Source: Qipengyuania intermedia (GTDB lineage Bacteria > Pseudomonadota > Alphaproteobacteria > Sphingomonadales > Sphingomonadaceae). Taken from it: a DNA stretch of 64,000 bases. Below the pieces are notes generated by a model, which was not told where the DNA came from, made no database searches, and was given only the letters and a program-made list of their open reading frames with translations. Location: positions 124,001-188,000 of the forward strand of contig NZ_JAIGNS010000002.1 of the NCBI RefSeq assembly GCF_019711615.1, in the 5' to 3' direction. The translations under genes were made by a program, and so were the position numbers. Below, piece after piece: positions 35,754 to 42,892 of the stretch (the first letter of the stretch is position 1; every line of letters starts with the position of its first letter).

Positions 35754-36745
35754 TCACGCGGCGCAGCGCGATGGGCGGAATTGCCGCCGCCTGCGCTGCG
35801 CTGTCCGCTTCGCCTCTGGTCGCAGCAACCAGGCCGGGGCGTGCTCCACGACTGCAAGCGGGCGACAAGGTGGCGCTGGTCGCACCGGCCAGCGCAGTTG
35901 CACAAGCCGAGATCAAGCGTGCGCGGCATTGGGTGTCGAGCATGGGCCTCGTCCCACAGTTCGGAGCGAATGCCGAGGCGCAATACGGCTATCTCGCGGG
36001 CACCGATGCCCAGCGCGCAGCGGACCTGAACGCTGCTTTCTCCGACCAGGACGTTCGCGGAATCTTCGCGATCCGTGGCGGCTATGGCGCGGCGCGCATC
36101 CTGCCTTTGCTCGATTGGCCGACCATCCGGGCCAATCCCAAGCTTTTCATCGGTTATAGCGACAACACCGCACTACACCTCGCCATCGCGCGCGAGGCTG
36201 GATTTCCGACGCTTCACGCGCCCAATGCGGCCAGCCCGTGGAACGAGGCGGCGAGTTGGGAAAGCCTGTGGCGGCTCGCCTTCACGGGCGAAATGCCCAA
36301 GATCGACCTCGCTGCCGACCGAGTCCTCAAGTCCGGCAGGGGCGAGGGACGGCTGCTGGGCGGTAACCTCACCATCCTCTCCACCCTGATGGGCACGGGC
36401 CGCCTGCCTGCACTGGAGGGCGCGGTGCTGTTCCTTGAGGACGTGAACGAGGAGCCGTACCGGATCGACCGCATGCTCCAGCAGCTGAAACTGGCGGGCG
36501 TACTTGATAATGCTGCGGGCGTGATTTTTGGCCGCTGCCGGGCTTGCAGTGTCGATGATCCGGAGGGCGAAAGCTTCACGCTCGACGATGTGCTCGCCCA
36601 GCATCTCGGAACGTTGGACTGCCCCGTCGTGACCGGCGCGAACGTCGGCCATATTCGCGGCCAGCTCTGCCTGCCGCATGGCGCGCGCGTCGCGTTCGAT
36701 GCGGATGGCGGGAAGTTGACGCCGCTGGAACCGGTCACCGCCTAG
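35750..36745 (+). CDS. LD-carboxypeptidase (S66 family), exported
   Basis: Cleaves L,D-peptide bonds in murein tetrapeptides during cell-wall recycling or remodelling. The 331-aa product has Ser-Glu-His triad regions GYSDNTALHLA, FLEDVNEEPYRIDRML and VGHIRGQ. Starting at TTG 35750 gives a twin-arginine-like leader (ITRRSAMGGIAAACAA), so Tat export is possible; ATG 35771 is the alternative. The TTG start overlaps the cdd stop. The neighbouring GH25-like gene is also cell-wall themed. Confidence 0.85.
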   Translation: MITRRSAMGGIAAACAALSASPLVAATRPGRAPRLQAGDKVALVAPASAVAQAEIKRARHWVSSMGLVPQFGANAEAQYGYLAGTDAQRAADLNAAFSDQDVRGIFAIRGGYGAARILPLLDWPTIRANPKLFIGYSDNTALHLAIAREAGFPTLHAPNAASPWNEAASWESLWRLAFTGEMPKIDLAADRVLKSGRGEGRLLGGNLTILSTLMGTGRLPALEGAVLFLEDVNEEPYRIDRMLQQLKLAGVLDNAAGVIFGRCRACSVDDPEGESFTLDDVLAQHLGTLDCPVVTGANVGHIRGQLCLPHGARVAFDADGGKLTPLEPVTA

Positions 36746-36755
36746 CCGGGCCGGA

Positions 36756-37115
36756 TCAGCTTTCCTTGCAGCGGATCCACCGGGTCCGGCCGTCATATTC
36801 GACCTGCCCGTCGAAATGGTATCCGACCCGCTTCGTGCGCATCACGAGGAGCGATTTCATCGCATCGGGCGAGGTGAGCTGGAGCCGCATGTCCTTGTCG
36901 TCGAGCCACCATTGCGGCGCGTGCGAGGCGATGAGCTTGCCGTCCACGCGCAGCCGGTGCCCGACCAGCGGGGCGCCCGGCACATGGCCGAAGCCGAGCG
37001 CGATCTCGATCTGCGGCCCGCTGGCAGTCTTGCACAGGAACCCGCCCGTCGCCTGCGCCGGAGCGGCGATAGCGGAAAGGCCGATCAGGCCGGCAATGGC
37101 GATGGGCAAGCGCAT
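36756..37115 (-). CDS. Small secreted protein of unknown function
   Basis: A 119-aa protein with a signal peptide ending near PAQA (residue 21). The mature part is mainly beta-like and has two cysteines (GFLCKTASG and WIRCKES), which could form a disulfide. No domain is recognised. It converges on the LD-carboxypeptidase gene and lies 46 bp after the M14 peptidase on the same strand. Confidence 0.6.
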   Translation of the reverse strand: MRLPIAIAGLIGLSAIAAPAQATGGFLCKTASGPQIEIALGFGHVPGAPLVGHRLRVDGKLIASHAPQWWLDDKDMRLQLTSPDAMKSLLVMRTKRVGYHFDGQVEYDGRTRWIRCKES

Positions 37116-37161
37116 GGGGATCGCCTACCCCGCGCTCGCTTAACCCAGCATTTCCGGTGGC

Positions 37162-38301
37162 TTAAGCTTCGCGCGCTTCCAGCCATTCGAGCAGGCTGGC
37201 AAGGCAATCGCGTGCCAGCATCTTGCAGCGTTCGGGCGACCAGCCCTGTTCGGGCTCGGGGCTCGCGGGATTGTCCTTGTAAGGCATTTCCAGCGTCATC
37301 GCGGTGGCGCCGAAACGCTCCGCGACCTGGTTGGTGCTCATGGACAGGTTCGCCTTGCCGGGAGCGGACTTGGTATAGCCCTGCTCGGTCTGGAAATCGG
37401 GGGTCCGGCGGTCGAGGATCGCCTCGTAGCTGTAATAGCTGTCGCCCTGCTCGTCGGTCCAGCTCGGGATGCCTTCGAAGCCTGCAAGGAAGCTCACCGG
37501 GATGGCTTCGTCGCCGTGGACGTCCATCGCGAAATCGACGCCGGTCTCATCCATGCGGTTGCGGATGGCGAGGACTTCGGGGCTCTTCTCCGCGCTCGGA
37601 TTGTCCCATTCGCGGTTGAGGTTGGTCCCTGCGGCATTGACGCGCAGATTGCCGCGCTTCGACCCGTCGGGATTGCAGTTGGGCACGATATGGAGGCGGC
37701 ATTTCTCGCGCAGGAGGCGACCTACGCTGTCGCTCGGGTCGGTCAGCACTTCGAGCGCGCCTTCCATCCACCATTCGGCCTGCGTTTCGCCGGGATGCTG
37801 GCGGGCATAGAGCCAGACCTTGAATTCGCCTTCGCCCATTTCGAGGCAGTCGATCGGCTGGCCGTCGAGCGTAGTGCCAAGGTGCAGGTGATCGACGCCT
37901 TCCGATGCCGCCGCCTCGGACACGAGGTCGTGATGACGCTCCATCGAATAGGGCGCGAAATAGGCGAACCAGGCGATATCGCTGGCCGGCGTATAGCGGA
38001 TCGTCAGCGTTCCGCCGTCTTCGTCCTTGTCATAGGACGATGCGGCGCGGCCCCAGTAATCGCGGTCTTCCGAAACGCAGGCGTCGTAGCCGGGCCAGCC
38101 GCCGGGATAGGCGCTGGATTCCAGGTCGGTGATCCTGAGCACCAGTTCGCGGCCCCGTGCCCCGCTGACGCGGAAGTGGAACCACTGCTTGAATTCGCTG
38201 CTGGTATCGAGCGGGATGGCGAGCTTCGCGCTCGCGCCGTCGATGGAAAGAACTTCGATATTGCCGCTGTCGAAAGCCGCATCGATCCGGATATCGCTCA
38301 C
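37162..38301 (-). CDS. M14-family metallocarboxypeptidase, cytosolic type
   Basis: A 379-aa zinc peptidase without a signal peptide. The N-terminal beta domain (residues about 1-125, with [18 protein letters not shown]) resembles the N-domain of cytosolic carboxypeptidases. Zinc ligands lie in [17 protein letters not shown] (His, Glu) and FAMDVHGDE (His), [25 protein letters not shown] binds substrate, and the catalytic Glu is in [10 protein letters not shown]. Substrate unknown. The start is 1 bp from the stop of the DUF4136 gene. Confidence 0.88.
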   Translation of the reverse strand: MSDIRIDAAFDSGNIEVLSIDGASAKLAIPLDTSSEFKQWFHFRVSGARGRELVLRITDLESSAYPGGWPGYDACVSEDRDYWGRAASSYDKDEDGGTLTIRYTPASDIAWFAYFAPYSMERHHDLVSEAAASEGVDHLHLGTTLDGQPIDCLEMGEGEFKVWLYARQHPGETQAEWWMEGALEVLTDPSDSVGRLLREKCRLHIVPNCNPDGSKRGNLRVNAAGTNLNREWDNPSAEKSPEVLAIRNRMDETGVDFAMDVHGDEAIPVSFLAGFEGIPSWTDEQGDSYYSYEAILDRRTPDFQTEQGYTKSAPGKANLSMSTNQVAERFGATAMTLEMPYKDNPASPEPEQGWSPERCKMLARDCLASLLEWLEAREA

Positions 38302-38916
38302 TTAGGGAACCTCGATTTCTATCGTTTCGCCATTGTTGCCGGGAAAATCGCTGAACAGCGCGGCGGCGAGGGTTTGTGCGTTTGCCTGCGCCTGCGCAAG
38401 CTCTGAATTGTCGGGAACGCGCAGGTCCGCGCGGCCTTCCCACAGGTTTGCTTCCGATGCGGCGCTGCGGATCGTGACCGACAGTTCGCTGCCGACCTTG
38501 TCGCGCTCTCCGCCGCCAAGGTTGATGCCGATGCCGACACCCACGCCAGAGCCATAGGAGCCGGTGCGACCGCCGACGCCGACGCTGACGGGAGAGCGGC
38601 GACCCTGCGCGGTGAGGACATAACGCTCGATCCGCACGGTGGCGATCTGGTCTGCCGTTGCGCGGTCGGTCTCGACATAGCCGAGGCTGCGAAGCTCGTC
38701 GGCGACGGCCGATTTGTACGGCATCAGGGCAAGGCTGTTGTCCTCGCCATCTTCCGCGCTGGCGACGAAGATCGTCCCCTGCCCAAGCTGCGCGGCGGCC
38801 TCCGGCGCGACGAAGCGCGTGACCTCGACCGGGCCGGGCGTGGTGGCGCAGGCGGACAGGGCGAGGGCCGAAAACAGGGCCAGCGTTGGCGCGATGCGGC
38901 GGGTGATGCGACTCAT
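38302..38916 (-). CDS. DUF4136-like lipoprotein
   Basis: A 204-aa protein with signal peptide and lipobox LSAC (C23). Features: a VTRFVAPEAA start of the mature domain, LRSLGYVETDRATADQIATVRIERYV, a glycine-rich strand (GVGGRTGSYGSGVGVGIGINLGGG) and a closing LFSDFPGNNGETIEIEVP. This is the DUF4136 pattern of outer-membrane-associated lipoproteins of unknown function. The start at 38916 is chosen because the signal peptide begins there. Confidence 0.8.
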   Translation of the reverse strand: MSRITRRIAPTLALFSALALSACATTPGPVEVTRFVAPEAAAQLGQGTIFVASAEDGEDNSLALMPYKSAVADELRSLGYVETDRATADQIATVRIERYVLTAQGRRSPVSVGVGGRTGSYGSGVGVGIGINLGGGERDKVGSELSVTIRSAASEANLWEGRADLRVPDNSELAQAQANAQTLAAALFSDFPGNNGETIEIEVP

Positions 38917-39019
38917 GGGCGGGGTCTTTCCGATATGGGCGTTAAAGAAAGAAGAACGCGCCAGAACCGGCAAGGCTCCGAGATTGCCCGCTTCGCAATA
39001 TCTGCTAGGTGCCGCTTCC

Positions 39020-40033
39020 ATGGACAGGGACGCAAAAGTGCCGGTGCTCGTGACGGGCGGTGCAGGCTATATCGGCAGCCATGCGGTGCTGGCCCTGCGC
39101 GATGCGGGCTGGCCGGTGGCCGTGATCGACAATCTGTCGACCGGCTTCGCTTTCGCCGTTCCCGACGACGTTCCTTTATATGAGGGCGATATCGCGGATA
39201 GCGTCCTGCTGGAGCAGATATTCCTCGAACAGGGCACGAAGGCGATCATGCATTTCGCCGGATCGATCGTGGTGCCCGAATCGGTCGAGAACCCGCTCGG
39301 CTATTACGAAAACAACACGGTGAAGAGCCGCGCCCTGATCGAGGCCGCCGTGCGCGGCGGGGTCGATCACTTCATCTTCTCCTCGACCGCGGCGACCTAT
39401 GGCACGCCCGAAACATCGCCGGTGGCCGAAGACGCGCCCAAGCAGCCGATCAATCCCTATGGCTGGTCGAAGCTCATGACCGAACAAATGCTGTCGGACG
39501 CCAGCGCGGCTCACGGGTTCAACCATTGCGCCCTGCGCTATTTCAATGTCGCGGGCGCCGATCCGCAAGGCCGTTCGGGCCAGTCGACCGCCGGCGCCAC
39601 GCATCTCATCAAGGTTGCCTGCGAAGCGGCGACCGGCAAGCGCGACGCGGTCTCGGTGTTCGGCACCGATTACGATACGCCGGACGGGACGGGCGTACGT
39701 GACTATATCCATGTCAGCGACCTTGCCGCCGCCCATGTGCTGGCGCTGGAAGCGCTGATCGAGCAGCCGGACCGCTCGTTGACGATGAACTGCGGCTACG
39801 GGCGCGGATTTTCCGTGCTCGAAGTGCTGGACGCCGTCGACCGCGTGACAAATGTCGCGATAAAGCGTCGGATGGAACCGCGCCGCGCAGGCGATCCGGG
39901 CGAACTGGTGTCTGACCCGTCGCGTATCCGCGCGACCCTGCCGTGGGAGCCGCGCCACGCCGACCTGGACGAGATCATTACCCACGCGCTGCAATGGGAA
40001 CGCAAGCTTGCGGAAATTCGTGGTGAAGCTTGA
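39020..40033 (+). CDS. galE: UDP-glucose 4-epimerase
   Basis: Interconverts UDP-glucose and UDP-galactose for surface polysaccharides; 337 aa, standard length. NAD-binding GGAGYIGSHAVLAL at the N-terminus, HFAGSIVVPESVENPLGYYENN, SSTAATYG and catalytic Tyr-x-x-x-Lys in NPYGWSKLMTE, then LRYFNVAGADP and GVRDYIHVSDLA. The ATG at 39020 gives the dinucleotide fold at once; the frame is open further upstream but overlaps the divergent lipoprotein gene. Confidence 0.94.
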   Translation: MDRDAKVPVLVTGGAGYIGSHAVLALRDAGWPVAVIDNLSTGFAFAVPDDVPLYEGDIADSVLLEQIFLEQGTKAIMHFAGSIVVPESVENPLGYYENNTVKSRALIEAAVRGGVDHFIFSSTAATYGTPETSPVAEDAPKQPINPYGWSKLMTEQMLSDASAAHGFNHCALRYFNVAGADPQGRSGQSTAGATHLIKVACEAATGKRDAVSVFGTDYDTPDGTGVRDYIHVSDLAAAHVLALEALIEQPDRSLTMNCGYGRGFSVLEVLDAVDRVTNVAIKRRMEPRRAGDPGELVSDPSRIRATLPWEPRHADLDEIITHALQWERKLAEIRGEA

Positions 40034-40126
40034 CGGGAATCACCACCGCCGCTAACGGGCGCGCTTGAAATTGGCGCGTCGGGGCACCATCTCCGGCGCG
40101 TATTTATTTGTGAAACGAGACCTACC

Positions 40127-40252
40127 ATGAAGATCCGCAACAGCCTCAAGTCGCTCAAGAACCGGCATCGCGACTGCCGCGTGATCCGTCGTCGCGGGCG
40201 GACTTACGTCATCAACAAGACCAACCGCCGCTTCAAGGCCCGCCAGGGCTAA
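40127..40252 (+). CDS. rpmJ: 50S ribosomal protein L36
   Basis: A 41-aa ribosomal protein, [24 protein letters not shown]... ending NRRFKARQG. It is the longer form of L36 without the four zinc ligands (only one Cys, residue 17), typical of alphaproteobacteria. Too short for usual length filters. Two hairpins follow it. Confidence 0.96.
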   Translation: MKIRNSLKSLKNRHRDCRVIRRRGRTYVINKTNRRFKARQG

Positions 40253-40291
40253 GCTGCGATGTGGGGCATTTGCCCCGCAAGCGTCATGAAC

Positions 40292-40322
40292 CGGCCCGGC
40301 TCCCGGAAGGGAGTGCGGGCCG
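40292..40322 (+). terminator. GC-rich hairpin between rpmJ and the HAD gene
   Basis: CGGCCCG (40292-40298) pairs with CGGGCCG (40316-40322), and an inner CTCCC/GGGAG stem closes a GGAA tetraloop. A smaller GGGGC-ATTT-GCCCC hairpin lies at 40263-40276. Neither has a T-run, so termination is only possible. Confidence 0.4.
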
Positions 40323-40343
40323 TTCGCGTATGGAAGGCGTGTG

Positions 40344-40958
40344 ATGAGTGATAGTCCGATCGAGGCGGTCGTATTCGACGTGGGCAGGGTGCTCTACCAG
40401 TGGCAATTGAGTGCCCTGTTCGAAAAGATCGTCGACGATCCCGAGCGGCTGGAAAAGGTGCTGGGCGAAGTCGTGACCGAGGAATGGCACTTCCTCCACG
40501 ATGCCGGGCGTCCGCTGGCGCAGATGGTGCCGGAACGTATCGCGCTCTACCCGGACTTTGCGGAGGAAATCCGCGCCTACGCTACGCGTTTCAACGAGAC
40601 CATTCCCGGCCCGGTCCCGGGTAGCCATGCGCTGGTCGAACGGCTCGACGAGGCAGGCATGCCGCTGTTCGCCATCACCAATTTCGGTGCCGAGTTCTGG
40701 GCCGGCTTCCGCCCGCAGGAACGCATCTTCGACCGGTTCCGTGATATCGTGGTCTCGGGCGAAGAGCGTGTCGCCAAGCCCGATCCGGCGATCTTCGCGC
40801 TGGCGGAACGGCGGTTCGGCCTGCCTGCCGCCTCCATGCTCTTCATCGACGACAACCCGGCCAATATCGACGCGGCGCGCAACTGCGGCTGGCAGGTGCA
40901 TCACTTCACCGAGGCGCGGCTGCTCGAGAACGACCTGAGCGAGCGCGGGCTTATCTGA
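40344..40958 (+). CDS. HAD-superfamily hydrolase (subfamily IA)
   Basis: A 204-aa phosphatase-like protein. HAD motif I VVFDVGRVL (nucleophile Asp, with Gly-Arg in place of the usual second Asp region), motif II AITNFG, motif III Lys in GEERVAKPDPAIF and motif IV LFIDDNPANIDAA. The second acid of motif I, usually DxD, is replaced by DVG, as in haloacid-dehalogenase-type members, so phosphatase versus dehalogenase activity is open. Another GTG one codon upstream is possible. Confidence 0.85.
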   Translation: MSDSPIEAVVFDVGRVLYQWQLSALFEKIVDDPERLEKVLGEVVTEEWHFLHDAGRPLAQMVPERIALYPDFAEEIRAYATRFNETIPGPVPGSHALVERLDEAGMPLFAITNFGAEFWAGFRPQERIFDRFRDIVVSGEERVAKPDPAIFALAERRFGLPAASMLFIDDNPANIDAARNCGWQVHHFTEARLLENDLSERGLI

Positions 40959-40961
40959 TCG

Positions 40962-40990
40962 AAAAAAGCCCCGGCACTGTGGCCGGGGCT
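40962..40990 (-). terminator. Intrinsic terminator of the CC_3452-like gene
   Basis: On the minus strand a perfect AGCCCCGGC/GCCGGGGCT stem (40967-40990) is followed by six T's (40967-40962). It lies about 50 bp beyond the stop of the minus-strand gene. Confidence 0.85.
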
Positions 40991-41041
40991 CCAAGGTCCA
41001 CCCTGATGGAGAGGGGGTGGGGGATGTGGTGGTGCTCGGGA

Positions 41042-41383
41042 TCAGCCGTTGCACTTCGCCAGCTTGTCGGCGTCCAGCTCTTCACCCTTGGCGGTGAACG
41101 CCTTCACTTCGCCGAGGTCGCGCTTGAGATCGCGGCAGATGCGGACCGGGCGCGAGGTGCCCTTGCGTGCGACGCAGCTGGTGTCCGCGCAGGTCCAGGC
41201 AACCCCGCCTGCAACCGTGGTGCGCTCTGCAGCAGGTTGGGCGAGTTCGGCAGTGTAGTAAGGCGCATCGCTGCGGGCTTCGGCAGCGGTGGGGGTGGTG
41301 AGGGCGCCGAAGGTGAGGGCGGTGTAGGCGAAAGCCGACACGAACACGCTGATCTTGGCGCTACGATCGAGGGAGAGGGTCAT
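41042..41383 (-). CDS. CC_3452-family secreted protein
   Basis: A 113-aa protein with an N-terminal hydrophobic leader (about residues 10-35). The mature part has the family-like pattern VAWTCADTSCVARKG, RPVRICRDLKRDLGEVKAF and a closing LAKCNG, with four cysteines likely in two disulfides. Function unknown; such proteins are common in sphingomonads and Caulobacter. It is divergent from the HxlR gene across a palindrome-rich gap and has its own terminator. Confidence 0.75.
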   Translation of the reverse strand: MTLSLDRSAKISVFVSAFAYTALTFGALTTPTAAEARSDAPYYTAELAQPAAERTTVAGGVAWTCADTSCVARKGTSRPVRICRDLKRDLGEVKAFTAKGEELDADKLAKCNG

Positions 41384-41401
41384 CGTATCATTCCTTCAGT
41401 G

Positions 41402-41556
41402 CATTGCGTTTTTCTCAACTGGCCGTGCGAAAAATGCAATGTAAGTTTCAATTTGCAACCAGTTGCGAATCACCACCTAGATAATTAGGTTGCGCGATGC
41501 AACTCATTTTTTCAAAGAATTTGGCTTTGGCGGGAAAACCGGTAAATAGGTTGCAC
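41402..41556. promoter_or_regulatory. Palindrome cluster between the CC_3452-like and HxlR genes
   Basis: Within this 189-bp gap are TTTGCAAC-CA-GTTGCGAA (41452-41469, one mismatch), ACCTA-GATAAT-TAGGT (41475-41490) and GTTGC-GCGAT-GCAAC (41489-41503); a fourth GGTTGCACC half-site is at 41549-41557. GCAAC/GTTGC recurs, so these are likely binding sites for the HxlR protein or another regulator. Confidence 0.5.
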
Positions 41557-41572
41557 CAGAAGGACTGATTTT

Positions 41573-42127
41573 ATGGGCGATATCCGCGAACCACTACGCG
41601 AACTGACAGAATGCGGCCTGCCGCAGGCACTCGAGGTCATGGGCGAACGCTGGAGTTTCATGATCCTGCGCGCCAGCTTCAACGGCCTGCATCACTTCGA
41701 GGAATTCCTCAGCGAGCTGGGCATTGCGCGCAATATCCTTTCGAACCGCCTCGCCAAGCTGGTGGAACACGGCATCCTCAAGCGCGATCCCTGCCCGGAC
41801 GACCGCCGAAAAATCGAATATCGCCTGACCGACAAGGGCTTCGACCTCCTGCCGGCTATGGTGGCGCTGCGCCAGTGGGGCCAGAAATACGGCGGAGAGA
41901 TCGTCGAAAACCCCGTACTGGTCGACGAGATCGACCGCCTGCCGATCGGGCCGACTTCGATCCTCAGTCATGACGGGCGCATCCTCGGCCCGGCCGATCT
42001 CGCTCTCGTCGAGCGCAAGAACCTCGGCGTGCGCGCCGACGGCTCGACCGCCAGCCCGGTCATGACGCTCAAGAACGGCTCGGTGGTGGACATCGCCACC
42101 GCGCGCAAGGCCAAGGACGCCGCCTGA
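41573..42127 (+). CDS. HxlR-family transcriptional regulator
   Basis: A 184-aa regulator. The winged-helix domain shows the HxlR hallmarks: CGLPQALEVMGERWSFMILRASFNGLHHFEEFLSELGIARNILSNRLAKLVEHGILKR, then DRRKIEYRLTDKGFDLLPAMVALRQWG. The C-terminal 70 residues are an extension beyond the usual domain. AAGGA lies ten bases before the ATG. The effector is unknown; autoregulation through the upstream palindromes is inferred. Confidence 0.9.
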   Translation: MGDIREPLRELTECGLPQALEVMGERWSFMILRASFNGLHHFEEFLSELGIARNILSNRLAKLVEHGILKRDPCPDDRRKIEYRLTDKGFDLLPAMVALRQWGQKYGGEIVENPVLVDEIDRLPIGPTSILSHDGRILGPADLALVERKNLGVRADGSTASPVMTLKNGSVVDIATARKAKDAA

Positions 42128-42429
42128 GCGATTCCGTCGAACGCACCGCAGACGGGCGCTACATCATCGTTCGCGGCCGGCTGTGGCGTGCCTCCAATCC
42201 CCACTTGCCGGAAAGCGAGCGAGCGCGTCTCGTCGCTCAGCTAATGGATGCGCGCCGTGCAGTCGGTGCGGCGCTGCGCGATAAAGACGAAGCGGCAGAA
42301 CGTGCCGCCCGCCAGCAGGTGCATGAAGCCAAGGTGGCGCTGGGCGAACGCGGGCCCGTGTGGTGGGACGATGGCGCCCCCGATTACAACCGGCACCTGG
42401 TGAAGAACACGCCCTACGCGCAAAAGTGA
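42124..42429 (+). CDS. Conserved small protein, probable CTG start
   Basis: A 101-aa protein if read from CTG at 42124. The N-terminal SDSVERTADGRYIIVRGRLWRASNPHL looks like genuine coding sequence and is followed by a charged helix (RARLVAQLMDARRAVGAALRDKDEAAERAARQQVHEAKVALG) and GPVWWDDGAPDYNRHLV. No ATG, GTG or TTG lies in frame at the expected place; the first is TTG 42205, which would remove that N-terminus. AAGGA sits seven bases before the CTG, and the HxlR stop overlaps it. Function unknown. Confidence 0.65.
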   Translation: MSDSVERTADGRYIIVRGRLWRASNPHLPESERARLVAQLMDARRAVGAALRDKDEAAERAARQQVHEAKVALGERGPVWWDDGAPDYNRHLVKNTPYAQK

Positions 42430-42473
42430 CGTCACTTTCCAAGGTGGCTCCGTGACGTCATCGTTAAAACGAT
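42427..42473. promoter_or_regulatory. Paired TGACGTCA palindromes and ATCGTT-AA-AACGAT
   Basis: TGACGTCA occurs at 42427-42434 (containing the preceding stop codon) and again at 42453-42460, 26 bp apart. ATCGTT-AA-AACGAT follows at 42460-42473. The group lies upstream of the next gene and may be an operator; no cognate protein is known here. Confidence 0.4.
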
Positions 42474-42540
42474 CTCAACGCCTTGCTGTCATTGCGGTGG
42501 CTGCACACGGGATTCACTCCCCAACAAGCCGGGCCATAAT

Positions 42541-42888
42541 GTGATCGAAATCGAAGTTCAGAACGAGACCCACCAATCGGTCTTCCGGATCAAGACCGTC
42601 GCGGTGCCGCGCATCGGCGAGGGCATACGGCTGCGCGAACCGGGCGGATCGTGGGCGTCCTACGACATCCTCGACGTATGGTACCAGCAGGCCGATTTCG
42701 GCGAAGTCTGGATGCCCTACATCCACGTCCGCATGACGCCGGACGAACTGAAGGCGGTCGAAATGGCCAAGTCGAACCCCATGGTCGACAAGGCGCAGGC
42801 CGTCCCGATCGAGGATTTCCTGAAGAAATTCGAAGGCGACGCAGAGCACGAGCCGACCAGGCTCAATCTCGACCTGTCGGAAAGCTGA
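42541..42888 (+). CDS. Hypothetical protein
   Basis: A 115-aa protein, MIEIEVQNETHQSVFRIKTVAVPRIGEGIRL at the N-terminus and a charged helical C-terminus (IEDFLKKFEGDAEHEPTRLNLDL). The first half looks like a small beta barrel with VPRIGEGI. No signal peptide or transmembrane segment. The start is GTG at 42541 with no clear ribosome-binding site. Not recognised. Confidence 0.6.
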   Translation: MIEIEVQNETHQSVFRIKTVAVPRIGEGIRLREPGGSWASYDILDVWYQQADFGEVWMPYIHVRMTPDELKAVEMAKSNPMVDKAQAVPIEDFLKKFEGDAEHEPTRLNLDLSES

Positions 42889-42892
42889 GCGA

